From assembly GCA_025360225.1 (NCBI GenBank), contig JANYCN010000036.1, forward strand, positions 85,615 to 149,614: a stretch of 64,000 nt of DNA, in the 5' to 3' direction. The stretch comes from Actinomycetes bacterium (GTDB lineage: Bacteria > Actinomycetota > Thermoleophilia > Gaiellales > F1-60-MAGs149). Each line of letters opens with the position of its first letter. Position 1 is the first letter of the stretch. The translations under genes and the position numbers were made by a program. Below, piece by piece: positions 1 to 10,256 of the stretch. A model generated the notes under the pieces. That model was not told the origin of the DNA. It saw nothing but the letters and a program-made list of their open reading frames with translations, and did not search any database.

Positions 1-694
1 CGCGGGACAGGCCTTCGATCCGATCGGTTGCCTCGATGATCGTGGTCGTCGTCGACTGGGCGGCGATCGTCACGCTCGCGATCGCGGCGCGCACCGACTC
101 GGCCTCCTCGCGCGAGGTCGAGGCGAGCTTACGTACCTCCTCGGCAACGACCGCGAAGCCTCGCCCGGCGTCACCAGCCCGGGCAGCCTCGATGCGCGCG
201 TTCAAGCTCAACAGGTTCGTCTGCTCCGCGAGGTCGCCGATCACGTCGACGAACGACGTCATCCGCTGCACCTCGCCCGCGAGCTCCTCGAGCTGGCGCG
301 CTCCCACCAGCACCTGGTCGCGGACACGCCCGAGCGCGACGACGACCTCGTCGGAGGACGCGTCAGCAGCCGACCGGATTGCGGCAACGGCGCCATCCGC
401 CTCGCCGACAGCCGTAACGAGTCGCTCGACGCTGCGGGTGATGTCATCGGCGACGCCGTGCGCCTCGCCCGACGACGTTGCCGCGTCGTCGCAGGAGTCG
501 AGGATCTCGAGCACGACCGGCGCGACCTGCTCGAGCACGCGGGCGGCGACTGCGGCCCTGGTCGCGGCGGACGGCGCCTGCTCCGCCAGCGTCGGCGGGA
601 CATCGTCGGTCGCCCCGTCCCGGCGAGCGCGCGCGCTGGCGAGAAGCAGTCCGGCGGCGAGGCCAGCGCCGAGAGCAAGGAGCGTCGCGATCAT
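1..694 (-). CDS. Methyl-accepting chemotaxis-like protein, signalling domain (C-terminus truncated by window edge)
   Basis: Reverse-strand reading gives ...[57 protein letters not shown]..., the MCP signalling hairpin; start ATG at 694; open at left edge so absent from ORF track. Confidence 0.9.
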   Translation of the reverse strand, partial: MIATLLALGAGLAAGLLLASARARRDGATDDVPPTLAEQAPSAATRAAVAARVLEQVAPVVLEILDSCDDAATSSGEAHGVADDITRSVERLVTAVGEADGAVAAIRSAADASSDEVVVALGRVRDQVLVGARQLEELAGEVQRMTSFVDVIGDLAEQTNLLSLNARIEAARAGDAGRGFAVVAEEVRKLASTSREEAESVRAAIASVTIAAQSTTTTIIEATDRIEGLSR

Positions 695-845
695 CGTCTC
701 GGGGATCGACCATTCTCCGCGTGAGCGTGAGCCTCAGTTCGAGGCGTCGTGGCGGCGACGGGATTTATCAACCCTTAACGTCAGCGCGCGAACCTTCAAC
801 GAGATCGCGCATCTCCTTCAACGAATCGAGCGTAGAACTCAAGTC

Positions 846-2033
846 ATGGATGAACAGACCCCTTGGAGCCCGCCGCAGGCGAAGACCGCCTCGCGTGGCC
901 GTGCTCGACTCAACGCCGTTCCGCTCGTGCTCGCTGCGATCCTCGGTGGCGGCGTCTCCGCGCTCGCCGTCACTGCCGTCAACGGCGATCAGGCCACGAC
1001 CGCAACCGTCACCGTCGGCCAGCCACCCGTCGCGACCAGCTCGCCGTTTGCGAGCGCTCCGCACACCGTTCCCGCTGGCTCGCTGACGATCGGCGACATC
1101 TACCGTCAGGCCGGTCCGAGCGTCGTCACCGTCACCCAGGCATCCGGTCAGGGATCCGGGTTCGTCATCTCGAGCGACGGGTACATCCTCACGAACGCGC
1201 ACGTCGTCTCGAGCCAGGGACCGGTGTACGTGGCGTTCTCCAACAACGACCGAGCGCAGGCGACGATCGTCGGCTCCGACCCGTCCACCGACGTCGCGCT
1301 CCTCAAGGTCACCGTGGCGCCCGGCGCGCTGCACCCCGCAACGCTCGGCAGCTCCGCAGCGATCCAGGTTGGTGACGAGGTCGTTGCGATCGGCAACCCG
1401 TTCGGGCTCGACCGCACCGTCACCTCTGGCATCATCTCGGCGCTCAACCGCCAGATCACCTCGCCGAGCGACACCGCCATCAACGGCGCGATCCAGACCG
1501 ACGCGGCGATCAACCACGGCAACTCCGGCGGGCCGCTGCTGAACATCCAGGGGCAGGTGATCGGCATCAACTCGCAGATCGCCGACTCCGGCGTGAACGC
1601 CAACGTCGGCGTCGGCTTCGCGATCCCGATCGATCTGGTGAAGTCGGTCGCCGAGCAGCTGAAGGCCCACGGGGCGATCCAGCACCCGTGGGTCGGCGTC
1701 GGGCTCTCGACCGTCGACGCAGCGCTCGCGAAGCAACAGAGCCTCTCCGTCGATCACGGCGCGATGGTCAGCTCAGTCGTGCCTGGCAGCCCGGCCGATC
1801 GCGCGGGCCTCCGCGCATCGACGGGCCAGGTGACGATCGATGGGACCGGGTACGCCGTCGGCGGCGACATCATCACCGCGATCGACGGCAAGGCAGTGAC
1901 GGCGATCGCTGACCTCCAGAGCATCGTTCAAGGCCACAAGCCCGGTGACGCCGTCACGCTCACCGTCGTGCGGGGAGCAGCCACCATCCAGGTCAAGCTC
2001 ATCCTCGCTGCGCGGCCCACGAAGACCGGGTAG
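846..2033 (+). CDS. HtrA/DegP-like S1C serine protease with PDZ domain
   Basis: GSGFVISSDGYILTNAHVV, GNSGGPLLN, C-terminal PDZ; ORF 36..2033 trimmed to ATG 846, N-terminal TM segment. Confidence 0.93.
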   Translation: MDEQTPWSPPQAKTASRGRARLNAVPLVLAAILGGGVSALAVTAVNGDQATTATVTVGQPPVATSSPFASAPHTVPAGSLTIGDIYRQAGPSVVTVTQASGQGSGFVISSDGYILTNAHVVSSQGPVYVAFSNNDRAQATIVGSDPSTDVALLKVTVAPGALHPATLGSSAAIQVGDEVVAIGNPFGLDRTVTSGIISALNRQITSPSDTAINGAIQTDAAINHGNSGGPLLNIQGQVIGINSQIADSGVNANVGVGFAIPIDLVKSVAEQLKAHGAIQHPWVGVGLSTVDAALAKQQSLSVDHGAMVSSVVPGSPADRAGLRASTGQVTIDGTGYAVGGDIITAIDGKAVTAIADLQSIVQGHKPGDAVTLTVVRGAATIQVKLILAARPTKTG

Positions 2034-2048
2034 CCGCTGAAGCAGTAG

Positions 2049-2087
2049 CTCCCCCCGGCCAGCTGGGGAGGCGTCGGCCGGGGGGAG
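2049..2087. terminator. Perfect 12-bp GC-rich hairpin downstream of the protease
   Basis: ctccccccggcc (2049-2060) / ggccggggggag (2076-2087). Confidence 0.75.
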
Positions 2088-2178
2088 TTCCAGCATCATC
2101 GTAGGCGGCGACTGGCCGGTCGGCTAGGGCCGAGCGTACCGTTCTGAGCGGTACATTCGTCGTGATCTTGTCGCTGGA

Positions 2179-2847
2179 TCAGCGAGCTGCGACGGGCGGC
2201 AGCTCGAGGCTCGCCGCGGCGAGGAGGTGGGCGACGAGCTGCGCGATCGCGGGTGCGTGTGGGTTCTCCGCGTCGCAGTCGATGCGCGCGAGCCACGAGC
2301 CGGCGGTGCGGTTCGCGATCGCGACGACGAGCCCGACGCGCAGCACGCCACCGGTGGCGGTTCGTGCCATCAGCTCGACGTGATCGCCGGCCTCGAGCGG
2401 GAGGATCGTCCAGAAGGCGATCCGATCGCCGGCGAGCTGCAATGACGTGACCGGAACCCGCGTTCCAGCGGGAATCCGAGCGGCCTCGACGGCGCGGGCC
2501 GTGACCCGCATGCCGCCATCGGGCGCGTCGACGTGCGACTCCGAGATGCAGATGCTGCGCCCGCTCGGACGGAGCTTGACCACCGCGAACGGCATCTCCC
2601 GCGTCGACGAGACGAGGCACGGCATCTGCCAGACGCCGCCGGCGTCCTGCCACTCGAGTAAGATCGGTCGTTCGGGCGTCATGATGGCATCGGGAGCGGC
2701 AACCACCAGGTGACCCGGCTCGACGTCGTCGAGCCGACCTTCGTAGCGAGCGCCGTCGGTGAGGATGGCAACGCGCGAGTTGACGCGCGGGATCGTGAGC
2801 GGCGGGGCGGGGCGCTGCTGCGCTCGGCGTGGACGGAACCGGATCAT
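2179..2847 (-). CDS. PilZ/YcgR-like protein
   Basis: 222 aa ORF; NSRVAILTDGARYEGRLDDVEPGHLVV... beta-rich flagellar-brake/PilZ-like organisation. Confidence 0.5.
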   Translation of the reverse strand: MIRFRPRRAQQRPAPPLTIPRVNSRVAILTDGARYEGRLDDVEPGHLVVAAPDAIMTPERPILLEWQDAGGVWQMPCLVSSTREMPFAVVKLRPSGRSICISESHVDAPDGGMRVTARAVEAARIPAGTRVPVTSLQLAGDRIAFWTILPLEAGDHVELMARTATGGVLRVGLVVAIANRTAGSWLARIDCDAENPHAPAIAQLVAHLLAAASLELPPVAAR

Positions 2848-2933
2848 CGCAGGACATCTATCGGCATTCCGCGCCGTACGCTTAGCGCTTTCAAGTGATA
2901 CTGGATCGGCCTCGGGAGGAGTAGGATCTGCGC

Positions 2934-3161
2934 GTGACGGAGCAGACCGAGACGATCCTCGTCGATGGCATTCACTGCTTGCAGTGCCCGCCGAAGATCG
3001 CCGCTGCGCTCGGCGCCGTTCCCGGCGTGACCGGCGGCCGGACGACCCTCGCAGGCGAGGTAACGGTCTCCTACACGGGTGGAGAGGCGGTGCGCGGGGA
3101 GATCGTCACGGCGCTTGCCGTGGCGGGCTTTCCGTTACGGACGGTCGGCGATCTCGGCTAG
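2934..3161 (+). CDS. Heavy-metal-associated (HMA)-like small protein
   Basis: 75 aa, ILVDGIHCLQCPPKIAAALGAVPGV, HMA-type CxxC motif. Confidence 0.7.
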   Translation: MTEQTETILVDGIHCLQCPPKIAAALGAVPGVTGGRTTLAGEVTVSYTGGEAVRGEIVTALAVAGFPLRTVGDLG

Positions 3162-3368
3162 AAGCGCAAGCGTGGTGCCGAGGACGGTCCACACGATCGC
3201 GCCAGCCGCCGCCTCGAGCAGGCCAAGCGAGACGCTGCGCCCGTTGCCGCGGAACATGCCGTAGCCGAGCGCTACGACGGCCGTGCCGACCGCAGCGGCG
3301 TAGCACGCAACAGCTGCGCGCGGCACCTGGCCGGGTTGTCGCGCGAACCGCTTGGCGATCGTGTCCAT
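3135..3368 (-). CDS. Small membrane protein of unknown function
   Basis: 77 aa with two hydrophobic segments; leaderless -10 TAAGGT-N6-ATG. Confidence 0.6.
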   Translation of the reverse strand: MDTIAKRFARQPGQVPRAAVACYAAAVGTAVVALGYGMFRGNGRSVSLGLLEAAAGAIVWTVLGTTLALLAEIADRP

Positions 3369-3410
3369 GCGCGAACCTTACACACGTCGCGCCTTGTGTA
3401 GCCTGTAGCG

Positions 3411-4178
3411 ATGGACGTTCTGCTGGTTCGCGACGGAGCGGTCGCGACGATCACCCTCAACCGCCCCGACCGCTACAACGCTCTGACGACCGGCCTCCGC
3501 GCCGAGCTTCTGGCCGTCCTCGACGACGTCGCCGCTGACCAGATGACCCGCGCGGTCGTGCTGACGGGGGCGGGGCGCGCGTTCTGCTCGGGTCAGGACC
3601 TGAAGGAGTTCTCCGAGGTCGCCGACGTCGAGCAGGCGATCATCGACGAGTACAACCCGATCATCGAGCGGCTGACGACGATCGAGAAGCCCGTGATCGC
3701 GGCGATCAACGGGCCGTGCGCGGGCGCGGGGCTCGCGTTTGCCCTCGCCTGTGATCTACGCGTGATGGCCGCCGGCGCGTTTCTCAGCTGCGCGTTCGTC
3801 TCGATCGGCCTCGTCCCCGACTCAGGCGCCTCGTGGTTCCTTGCCCGGACCGTCGGGTACCAGCGCGCGCTGGAGATCGCGCTGACCGGCCGGCGGGTGG
3901 CGGGGGAGGAGGCGAAAGCGCTCGGGCTGGTGCTCGACGTCGTGGCAGACGACGAGGTCGCCGGCACCGCTGCCAAGCTCGCAAGCCGGCTGGCTGCCGG
4001 GCCGACCCCCGCGACGGGCCTCACGAAGACGCTTCTGCGCGAGGCTCTCGACGCGCCGCTTCCAACGCTGCTCGCACGTGAGGCCCGGCTCCAGGTCGAC
4101 GCTCTCGCCAGCGCCGACCACCGGGAGGGCGTGCAGGCGTTCCTCGAGAAGCGACCGGCGGTGTTCGGCGGGTCGTGA
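3411..4178 (+). CDS. Enoyl-CoA hydratase/isomerase family protein
   Basis: Crotonase signature: AFCSGQDLKEF, AAINGPCAGAGLAFALACDLRVMA. Confidence 0.93.
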   Translation: MDVLLVRDGAVATITLNRPDRYNALTTGLRAELLAVLDDVAADQMTRAVVLTGAGRAFCSGQDLKEFSEVADVEQAIIDEYNPIIERLTTIEKPVIAAINGPCAGAGLAFALACDLRVMAAGAFLSCAFVSIGLVPDSGASWFLARTVGYQRALEIALTGRRVAGEEAKALGLVLDVVADDEVAGTAAKLASRLAAGPTPATGLTKTLLREALDAPLPTLLAREARLQVDALASADHREGVQAFLEKRPAVFGGS

Positions 4179-5086
4179 AGCGCGTCCTCGTCATCGCGAA
4201 CCCGGTCGCTTCAGGCGTGACGCCGCGCGTTGAGGCCGCCGTGATGGGCGAGCTTACCGGCGTTGTTGCGGCCGAGCTCGTCCACACCGAGCGTCCGATG
4301 CACGCCGTCGAGCTCGCGGCGAAGGGCGTCGCCGATGGCTTTGACGCGGTGATCGTGATGGCAGGAGACGGCACCATGAACGAGGTGCTGAACGGCGTCG
4401 GCAACAGCGTCGCGCTTGGCGTGTTGCCGTGTGGTGGGACCAGCGTGCTCGCGCGCTCGCTCGGCCTCCCACGCGATCCGCGGGCGGCCGCTGCGCAGGT
4501 CAGCGCAGCGCTCGCGCAGGGGCGCGAGCGCTGGATCCAGCTCGGCACGCTCAACGGTCGCCGCTTCGCCTTCTCCGGCGGCGTCGGGCTCGACGCGGAC
4601 GTCGTGCGGCGCGTCGACGCGCGTGGGCGCGCCCGTGGGCGCCGGCCCGGTGACGTCTACTACGCATCGACCCTCGGACGTGTTCTCCTCGGTGGGCGCT
4701 ACCGGAGGCCGCTCGTCACGCTCACCTTCGACGGGCGTACGGAGCGGGTTGGGTCGGTGATCGCAGCGAACGTTCACCCGTGGACGTACGTCGGCTCCCG
4801 ACCGGTCCTCGTCGCCCCGCAGGCGATCGCCGAGGCGGGGTTCGACCTGCTTGCGCCGCGCACCCTGCGCCGGCGCATGGTGCCGCGCTTCACCACCTAC
4901 CTGCTCGTGAGCGGAAAGCACGCGGTCGGGGACGGTGATCCGCGGATCCTGTACGCGCACGACGTGACCGTCGCGCGCCTCGTTTGTGACGAGCCGCTGC
5001 CTGCCGAGGTCGACGGCGACGACGTGGGCGACGTGACCGAGGTCGATCTCGGGATCGATCGCGACGGTGCTCGGTTGCTCGTGTAG
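4175..5086 (+). CDS. Diacylglycerol kinase family lipid kinase
   Basis: VIANPVASG..., VIVMAGDGTMNEVLNGV, PCGGTSVLARSLGLP. Confidence 0.92.
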   Translation: MKRVLVIANPVASGVTPRVEAAVMGELTGVVAAELVHTERPMHAVELAAKGVADGFDAVIVMAGDGTMNEVLNGVGNSVALGVLPCGGTSVLARSLGLPRDPRAAAAQVSAALAQGRERWIQLGTLNGRRFAFSGGVGLDADVVRRVDARGRARGRRPGDVYYASTLGRVLLGGRYRRPLVTLTFDGRTERVGSVIAANVHPWTYVGSRPVLVAPQAIAEAGFDLLAPRTLRRRMVPRFTTYLLVSGKHAVGDGDPRILYAHDVTVARLVCDEPLPAEVDGDDVGDVTEVDLGIDRDGARLLV

Positions 5087-5124
5087 AGGGTCGACGTCGT
5101 GCGCGATAGACTGGGTGGCGAACG

Positions 5125-5661
5125 ATGCAGACGGCGATCGCTATCGGACAGGGAGCAGGGCTCGCCGTTGCTTGTGGCCTCGTTGCGCTGCTCCCGCTTG
5201 GCATCGGCGCGGTCGCCGCGCTTCTCGGCCTTCTCCCTGGCGCACTGACCGTGTACGAGGGCTTGCGCCTCGCCGTGTCGAGCATCATCGTTGGCGTCGC
5301 CGACGCTGCCGTACCGTTGGCGCTTCCCGCGCGCGTCCAGGCAGCGTTCGCGGCGCTTGGCGGCGGAGCGGTCTGCGAGCTGGTCGCCGGAGACCGGCTG
5401 CCGTTCGTGCCGGTCGCCCTCGGCGCGCTGCTCGGCGTGCTCGGCTGGTGGGCGGTGTCGCGCATGCTCGACGGTGCCCGTGCGGGCGGCGGAACCGTCT
5501 CAGGGGTAGCGATGATCGCCGGCGGCATGGGGCTTGCGGTCGGTGCGGCCGCGCTCGTCCCGTTCGTTGGCTACCTGCTTGCGCCAGCAGCCGCGTGGTT
5601 CGGCTGGCGATCGCGCAAGGTCGCCGACCGCAAGTACGCTGGCCTGAGGGTGCTGCGCTGA
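5125..5661 (+). CDS. Hypothetical membrane protein
   Basis: 178 aa, multiple hydrophobic glycine/alanine-rich helices. Confidence 0.65.
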   Translation: MQTAIAIGQGAGLAVACGLVALLPLGIGAVAALLGLLPGALTVYEGLRLAVSSIIVGVADAAVPLALPARVQAAFAALGGGAVCELVAGDRLPFVPVALGALLGVLGWWAVSRMLDGARAGGGTVSGVAMIAGGMGLAVGAAALVPFVGYLLAPAAAWFGWRSRKVADRKYAGLRVLR

Positions 5662-5689
5662 GCCCTGATCCGGCATCGCTCGCCGCGCC

Positions 5690-7180
5690 GTGCCGTCGCT
5701 CAGGCGTCATCAGAACACCGCGATCGACGCCGGATTGAGGCAGAAGAAGCTCGTCCTGATCGTCATCGACGGTCTCGGACGCCCGCTGTTCGACCGCGCC
5801 GTGCAGGAGGGGGTGGCGCCGACGATCGCCGCGCTGATCGAACGTGGGACGCTGCACGCGCCGTGCGTCTCCTCGTTCCCGTCGCTGACGCCGGTCTGCC
5901 TCTCCGCGATCGCCACCGGGCGCCACCCGGACGGCTCGTTCATCCCGGGCCTCACCTGGTACCGGCGAGGCGAGGACCGTTTCGTCGAGTACGGCTCGAG
6001 CTTCAACGCGACGCTCGTGGAAGGAGCGCAGATGGCGATCAATGACGCCATCCTGAACCTCAACCACCTCCACCTCTCCCAGCGCGAGCGAACCGTGTTC
6101 GAGGTGGTCGAGGACGCCGGGCTCGTCGCGGCGTCGATCAACTACTACGTGTTCCGCGGCCGCGTTCGCCACCCCCTGAAGCATCGCGCGGTGAGCGCCC
6201 TGGCACGACGGATCGGCGTCTTCGACGCCGCCTACGGGCCGACCCGGTTTCACTTTGGCGACCTGTTCGGGTCGGAGCGGACCGGTGCGAAGCCGAACCT
6301 CGGCGTCAAGGTGCGTCACGACCGGCACGCAGCGGAGGTTGGCGCATGGCTCGTGACGCGCGACGCCTTCGACCTGATGCTGTTCTACCTGCCAGACGTC
6401 GACATGGCGCAGCACCGACGCGGCCCGGACGGCGCCCTGCCGGCAGTCGCCGCCGCGGACGCGAGCATCGCCGCGATCGTCGCCGCCGCCGGCGGGCTCG
6501 ACCCGTTCCTCGAGCGCCACGCGGTGATCCTCCTCGCCGATCACGGGCAGACTGCCGTCCGCGAGACGTGTGACCTGGCTCCCGCGCTCGCCGATCTCGA
6601 CCTGTTTGCTGGCTCGCTCCGCAGCGACCCGACCGCCTGCCACGTCGCGCTCGCCGCCTCGAACCGTGTCGGGATGGTGTACCGCCTCGCCGGGGCGCCG
6701 CCATCCCGCGCGATCGCAGGGCGCCTCGAGCGTCTGGACGGGGTCGACGTGTCGGCCTTCGTGGAGGACGGCGCGTTCGTCATCCGGCGCGCGGGAGTCG
6801 AGCTTCGGGCGCGTCGCGGCGGGAGCGATCGCGACCCGCGCGGGAACGCCTGGACGGTTACCGGCGACCCCGACGCCCTGCTGCTCGTGCGCGACGGTGC
6901 GCTGCTCGCGTCCGTTGCGTACCCGAACGGTCTCGAGCGGGTTGCCTGTCTGCTCGAGTGCGTCAACGCCGGCGAGGTCGTGTGCTCTGCCGCCGCGGGG
7001 TTCGAGTTCCGCGATGCCGGTGGATCCCACCACCTTGGCGGCGGCTCGCACGGCTCGCTCTCCGCGGACGACAGCGTCGTCCCGCTGCTCACCGTCGGTC
7101 TCGATCCCACGCCCACCCTCGGGCCGGAGCCTTCGATCACTGACGTCCACGCCCTCGTTCGCGGACACTTCGGGATATGA
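5690..7180 (+). CDS. Alkaline phosphatase superfamily / type I phosphodiesterase-nucleotide pyrophosphatase
   Basis: LVLIVIDGLGRPLF, SFPSLTPVCLSAIATGRHP, ILLADHGQT. Confidence 0.88.
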   Translation: MPSLRRHQNTAIDAGLRQKKLVLIVIDGLGRPLFDRAVQEGVAPTIAALIERGTLHAPCVSSFPSLTPVCLSAIATGRHPDGSFIPGLTWYRRGEDRFVEYGSSFNATLVEGAQMAINDAILNLNHLHLSQRERTVFEVVEDAGLVAASINYYVFRGRVRHPLKHRAVSALARRIGVFDAAYGPTRFHFGDLFGSERTGAKPNLGVKVRHDRHAAEVGAWLVTRDAFDLMLFYLPDVDMAQHRRGPDGALPAVAAADASIAAIVAAAGGLDPFLERHAVILLADHGQTAVRETCDLAPALADLDLFAGSLRSDPTACHVALAASNRVGMVYRLAGAPPSRAIAGRLERLDGVDVSAFVEDGAFVIRRAGVELRARRGGSDRDPRGNAWTVTGDPDALLLVRDGALLASVAYPNGLERVACLLECVNAGEVVCSAAAGFEFRDAGGSHHLGGGSHGSLSADDSVVPLLTVGLDPTPTLGPEPSITDVHALVRGHFGI

Positions 7181-7749
7181 CCAGGTCGCGTCTTGACGAG
7201 CGCGAACGGATGGTCGACGAGCAGCTCAGGGCGCTCGGGATCGCGGACGTGATGGTGCTCGGCGCCGCCCGCGTGATCGAACGCGAGCTGTTCGTGCCGG
7301 TCGAGCACCACGCGGACGCCTACGCCGACCGCACGATCCCGATCGGCTACGGGCAACACCTCCTCGCGCCGTACGAGGCCGCCAGCCTGCTCGCGTCCGC
7401 TGCTGTCGGGCCGGCCGACCACGTGCTCGTCGTTGGCGCCGGCTCGGGGTACCTCGTGGCGCTCGTCGCCTCCGTCGTCGAGCGGGTGGTAGCGCTTGAG
7501 CGGGTGCCGCAGCTCGCTGCGCGCGCGGCTCGCGTGCTCGCAGGGCTCGGGCTGGCGAACGTCAAGGTGGTTGCCGCCGATGCCGCCCGTGGCGTGGCGA
7601 ACGGCGGACCGTTCGACGTGATCATCGTCACCTATCCGATCGCCGAGGTGCCTGGCCGCCTCGAAAGCCAGCTTCGGAGCGATGGCGGCCGGCTCGTCGC
7701 CCGGCTTGGTCGCGACGCGGACGTCGAGCCGACGATCGTTACCCGGTAG
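7177..7749 (+). CDS. pcm: Protein-L-isoaspartate O-methyltransferase-like protein
   Basis: Pcm family layout: MVDEQLRALGI..., VLVVGAGSGYLVALVASVV; overlaps previous stop (ATGA). Confidence 0.85.
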   Translation: MTRSRLDERERMVDEQLRALGIADVMVLGAARVIERELFVPVEHHADAYADRTIPIGYGQHLLAPYEAASLLASAAVGPADHVLVVGAGSGYLVALVASVVERVVALERVPQLAARAARVLAGLGLANVKVVAADAARGVANGGPFDVIIVTYPIAEVPGRLESQLRSDGGRLVARLGRDADVEPTIVTR

Positions 7750-7761
7750 ACTCCCGGCGCC

Positions 7762-8232
7762 GTGGCGCACGTCACCGACACTCCCCCGCCGGTCGAGCGC
7801 GAGCCCGCGACCGCTGGCCAGCGCGTCGCCGCCGGCCTTCGCCACCGCGGCAACTGGTGGCAGCTCGTCAAGTTCGGCCTCGTTGGAGCGAGCGGCTTCG
7901 TGATCAACACGGGCATCTACTGGCTCCTTCTGCGCGCCGGCGCGCACTACATCGCCGCCGCCGTCGCTGCCTTCACCGTCGCCGTCGCGAACAACTTCGT
8001 CTGGAACCGCGCCTGGACGTTTCGTCAGGTGCGTCACGAGGTTCACCCTGGCTTCCAGTTCGCTCGCTTCCTCACCGTCTCGGTCGTCGCCCTCGGTATC
8101 GATCTCGCGCTCCTGTCGCAGCTGGTCGAGCGGGAACACGTAGGGAAGGTCGTCGCCCAGATGATCGCCGTCGTGCTCGTCACGCCGGTGTCGTTCATCG
8201 GGAACAGGCTCTGGTCCTTCCGACGACGATGA
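7762..8232 (+). CDS. GtrA family membrane protein
   Basis: FGLVGASGFVINTGIYWLLL...NNFVWNRAWTF...GNRLWSF. Confidence 0.92.
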   Translation: MAHVTDTPPPVEREPATAGQRVAAGLRHRGNWWQLVKFGLVGASGFVINTGIYWLLLRAGAHYIAAAVAAFTVAVANNFVWNRAWTFRQVRHEVHPGFQFARFLTVSVVALGIDLALLSQLVEREHVGKVVAQMIAVVLVTPVSFIGNRLWSFRRR

Positions 8233-10256
8233 GGGTACGCAGAGCGCTCGGCGGTCTCGCGCTGGCCGTGCTCGTCGCGGCGCCGTCCGGTGCGCTCGCC
8301 AGAGCGTCGTCGACGATCGTTGGTGACCCGGGCGGGATCCTCTCCGCCGGCCCGCGACTCGACGAGCGAAAGGTCAACGACATCGCGGGCGCGAACACCG
8401 TCGTCTCGTCGGTCGTTTTCGGACACCCGCTCGCCGTCTGGTTCGCGGCGTACTCGGGCACGAGCGGCTGGTGGGTTGCGTCGCTCCGCGAGCCTGACCG
8501 ACCGGTGCTGGCGTGGGTGACGGTGCGCGATCGCGATAGCGTGGTGCTCGGCTCTCGGGTCGTCCCCGGGGACACGCCAGGGATCGCGAACCTCCGCACG
8601 GAGCAGGCGCAACGGCTCGCTGGCGCGCCAGCGAAGGTTCGCGACTGGGTTGTGCGCTACGAGTCCCATCACCTGCACGTGACGACGCAGACGTCGTATG
8701 ACCCGAACGGCATCTGGACGCGGCACTGGTGGTCGGTGGGTGGCGAGATCGCCCGCGTCACGGTGAACGACCGCACCCGCGCGATCGAGAGCGCGTGGAT
8801 CGGCCCACAGGTGGCCTGGTCGATGGCTCGCGGTGGTGATGGGTTCGGCAAGCGCATCAACGATCCGTGGATCTTCGCACCGCTCCTCGCGCTGTTCGTG
8901 TTCGGGCTGCTCGACTTCCGGCGCCTCTGGTCGCTGCGCACCGTCGACGTCGTCGCCCTCGCCGCGTTCTCCGTCTCGCTCTGGTTCTTCATCCAGGGCG
9001 AGGTGTTCTGGTCGGTGCCGACGGTCTACCCGTCGCTCGTCTACCTTCTTGCCCGGCTCCTCGGCATCGCCCTGGGCCGCGCGCCTCGGCCAGCGTACGT
9101 GACGTGCTGGCCGCTCTGGGTGATCGCAACGCTCGCCGTCTTCGCGATGGGGTTCCGCGGTGGGTTGAACGCGTGGTCATCGAACGTCATCGACGTTGGC
9201 TACGCAGGCGTCGCTGGCGCCGACCGGCTGCTCCACGGCCAGAGCCCGTACGGGTTCATGCCGAAACCGACCGCCCGGCCTTGCGGCGTGAAGTACGCCG
9301 ATGGCTCGTACTCGGCCTACATCCAGCCGGATGGTCGGTGTGAGTCCGCCGTCGAGCAGGGAGACACCTACGGGCCGATCACCTACGAGGTGTACGCCCC
9401 GTTCACCGAGGCCCTCGGTTGGACCGGGCGATGGGATGACCTGCCTGCGGCGCACGTCACGTCTGTCGTGTTCGACGGGCTCGCCTTCCTCGGGCTCGTC
9501 GTCGCGGGCTGGCAGATCGGTGGCCGGCGCCTGGCGGCGACGCTCGGCTTCTTCTGGGCGTCCTACCCGTTCACGCTGTACGCGATGTCCTCGAACTCGA
9601 ACGACGCGATCGTCGCCGCGTTCCTCGCCTGGACGTTCGCGGTGTTTCGCCGTCCGTTCTGGCGTGGGGTGGCGTTCGGTTGCGCTGCTCTCGCGAAGTT
9701 CACGCCGGTCCTGTGCCTGGCGGTGCTGCTGCGCGCCGACCGACGACCGTGGCAGGAACCAGCGGAGTGGCCCTTCAGCAGCGGCGGCCCGGCGCTGGTG
9801 CGCCGCCCGAGCCGCCTGCGGTCCGTCGTCAACCTCGTCCGGCCCGGCCCTGGCGGCGTGTCGTTCGCGCTCGGCGTCGCCGTCTCAGCGATCGTCGCCT
9901 TCGGCATCCTCCTGCCGATGGCGCACTGGTCGTGGCACCTGTTCTACGAGCGGACGTTCGGCTTCCAGCTCGACCGGCGTTCGCCGTTCTCGATCTGGGA
10001 CTGGGGTGACTATCCGGGGTTCCCTGACCTTGCCCGTGTCAAGCGCCTCCTCTGGCTCGCGTTGATCGCCGTCGCGGGGCTGCTCTACGTTCTCCCGCGG
10101 CGTCTCGACATCACGCGCGTCGCGGCGCTGGTAGGCGCGATCCTCGTCGGCATCCACATCGTGCTCACCCACTGGTCGTACCTCTACATGCCGTGGTTCG
10201 TGCCGGCGCTAGCGATCGCGTTGTGCGCCCCGCGAACGGGGAGCCGGCGGGCGTGA
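8229..10256 (+). CDS. Large membrane protein, glycosyltransferase (DUF2029/GT87-like)
   Basis: ORF trimmed to ATG 8229 (overlaps GtrA stop); signal peptide then multi-TM region with SYPFTLYAMSSNSNDAIVAAFLAW. Confidence 0.7.
   Translation: MRVRRALGGLALAVLVAAPSGALARASSTIVGDPGGILSAGPRLDERKVNDIAGANTVVSSVVFGHPLAVWFAAYSGTSGWWVASLREPDRPVLAWVTVRDRDSVVLGSRVVPGDTPGIANLRTEQAQRLAGAPAKVRDWVVRYESHHLHVTTQTSYDPNGIWTRHWWSVGGEIARVTVNDRTRAIESAWIGPQVAWSMARGGDGFGKRINDPWIFAPLLALFVFGLLDFRRLWSLRTVDVVALAAFSVSLWFFIQGEVFWSVPTVYPSLVYLLARLLGIALGRAPRPAYVTCWPLWVIATLAVFAMGFRGGLNAWSSNVIDVGYAGVAGADRLLHGQSPYGFMPKPTARPCGVKYADGSYSAYIQPDGRCESAVEQGDTYGPITYEVYAPFTEALGWTGRWDDLPAAHVTSVVFDGLAFLGLVVAGWQIGGRRLAATLGFFWASYPFTLYAMSSNSNDAIVAAFLAWTFAVFRRPFWRGVAFGCAALAKFTPVLCLAVLLRADRRPWQEPAEWPFSSGGPALVRRPSRLRSVVNLVRPGPGGVSFALGVAVSAIVAFGILLPMAHWSWHLFYERTFGFQLDRRSPFSIWDWGDYPGFPDLARVKRLLWLALIAVAGLLYVLPRRLDITRVAALVGAILVGIHIVLTHWSYLYMPWFVPALAIALCAPRTGSRRA

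Noticed and set aside
768-1757. Long minus-strand ORF opposite the HtrA protease
   Set aside because: Antisense reading of a clearly conserved protease; high-GC sequence generates long spurious ORFs with Arg/Asp-rich translations.
2136-2154. gtaccg-N7-cggtac inverted repeat
   Set aside because: Only 6-bp arms in an intergenic region between convergent genes already containing a strong terminator; too weak to claim function.
5285-8139. Very long minus-strand ORFs (5285..7168, 6541..8139)
   Set aside because: Fully antisense to phosphodiesterase, pcm and gtrA; no recognisable motifs.
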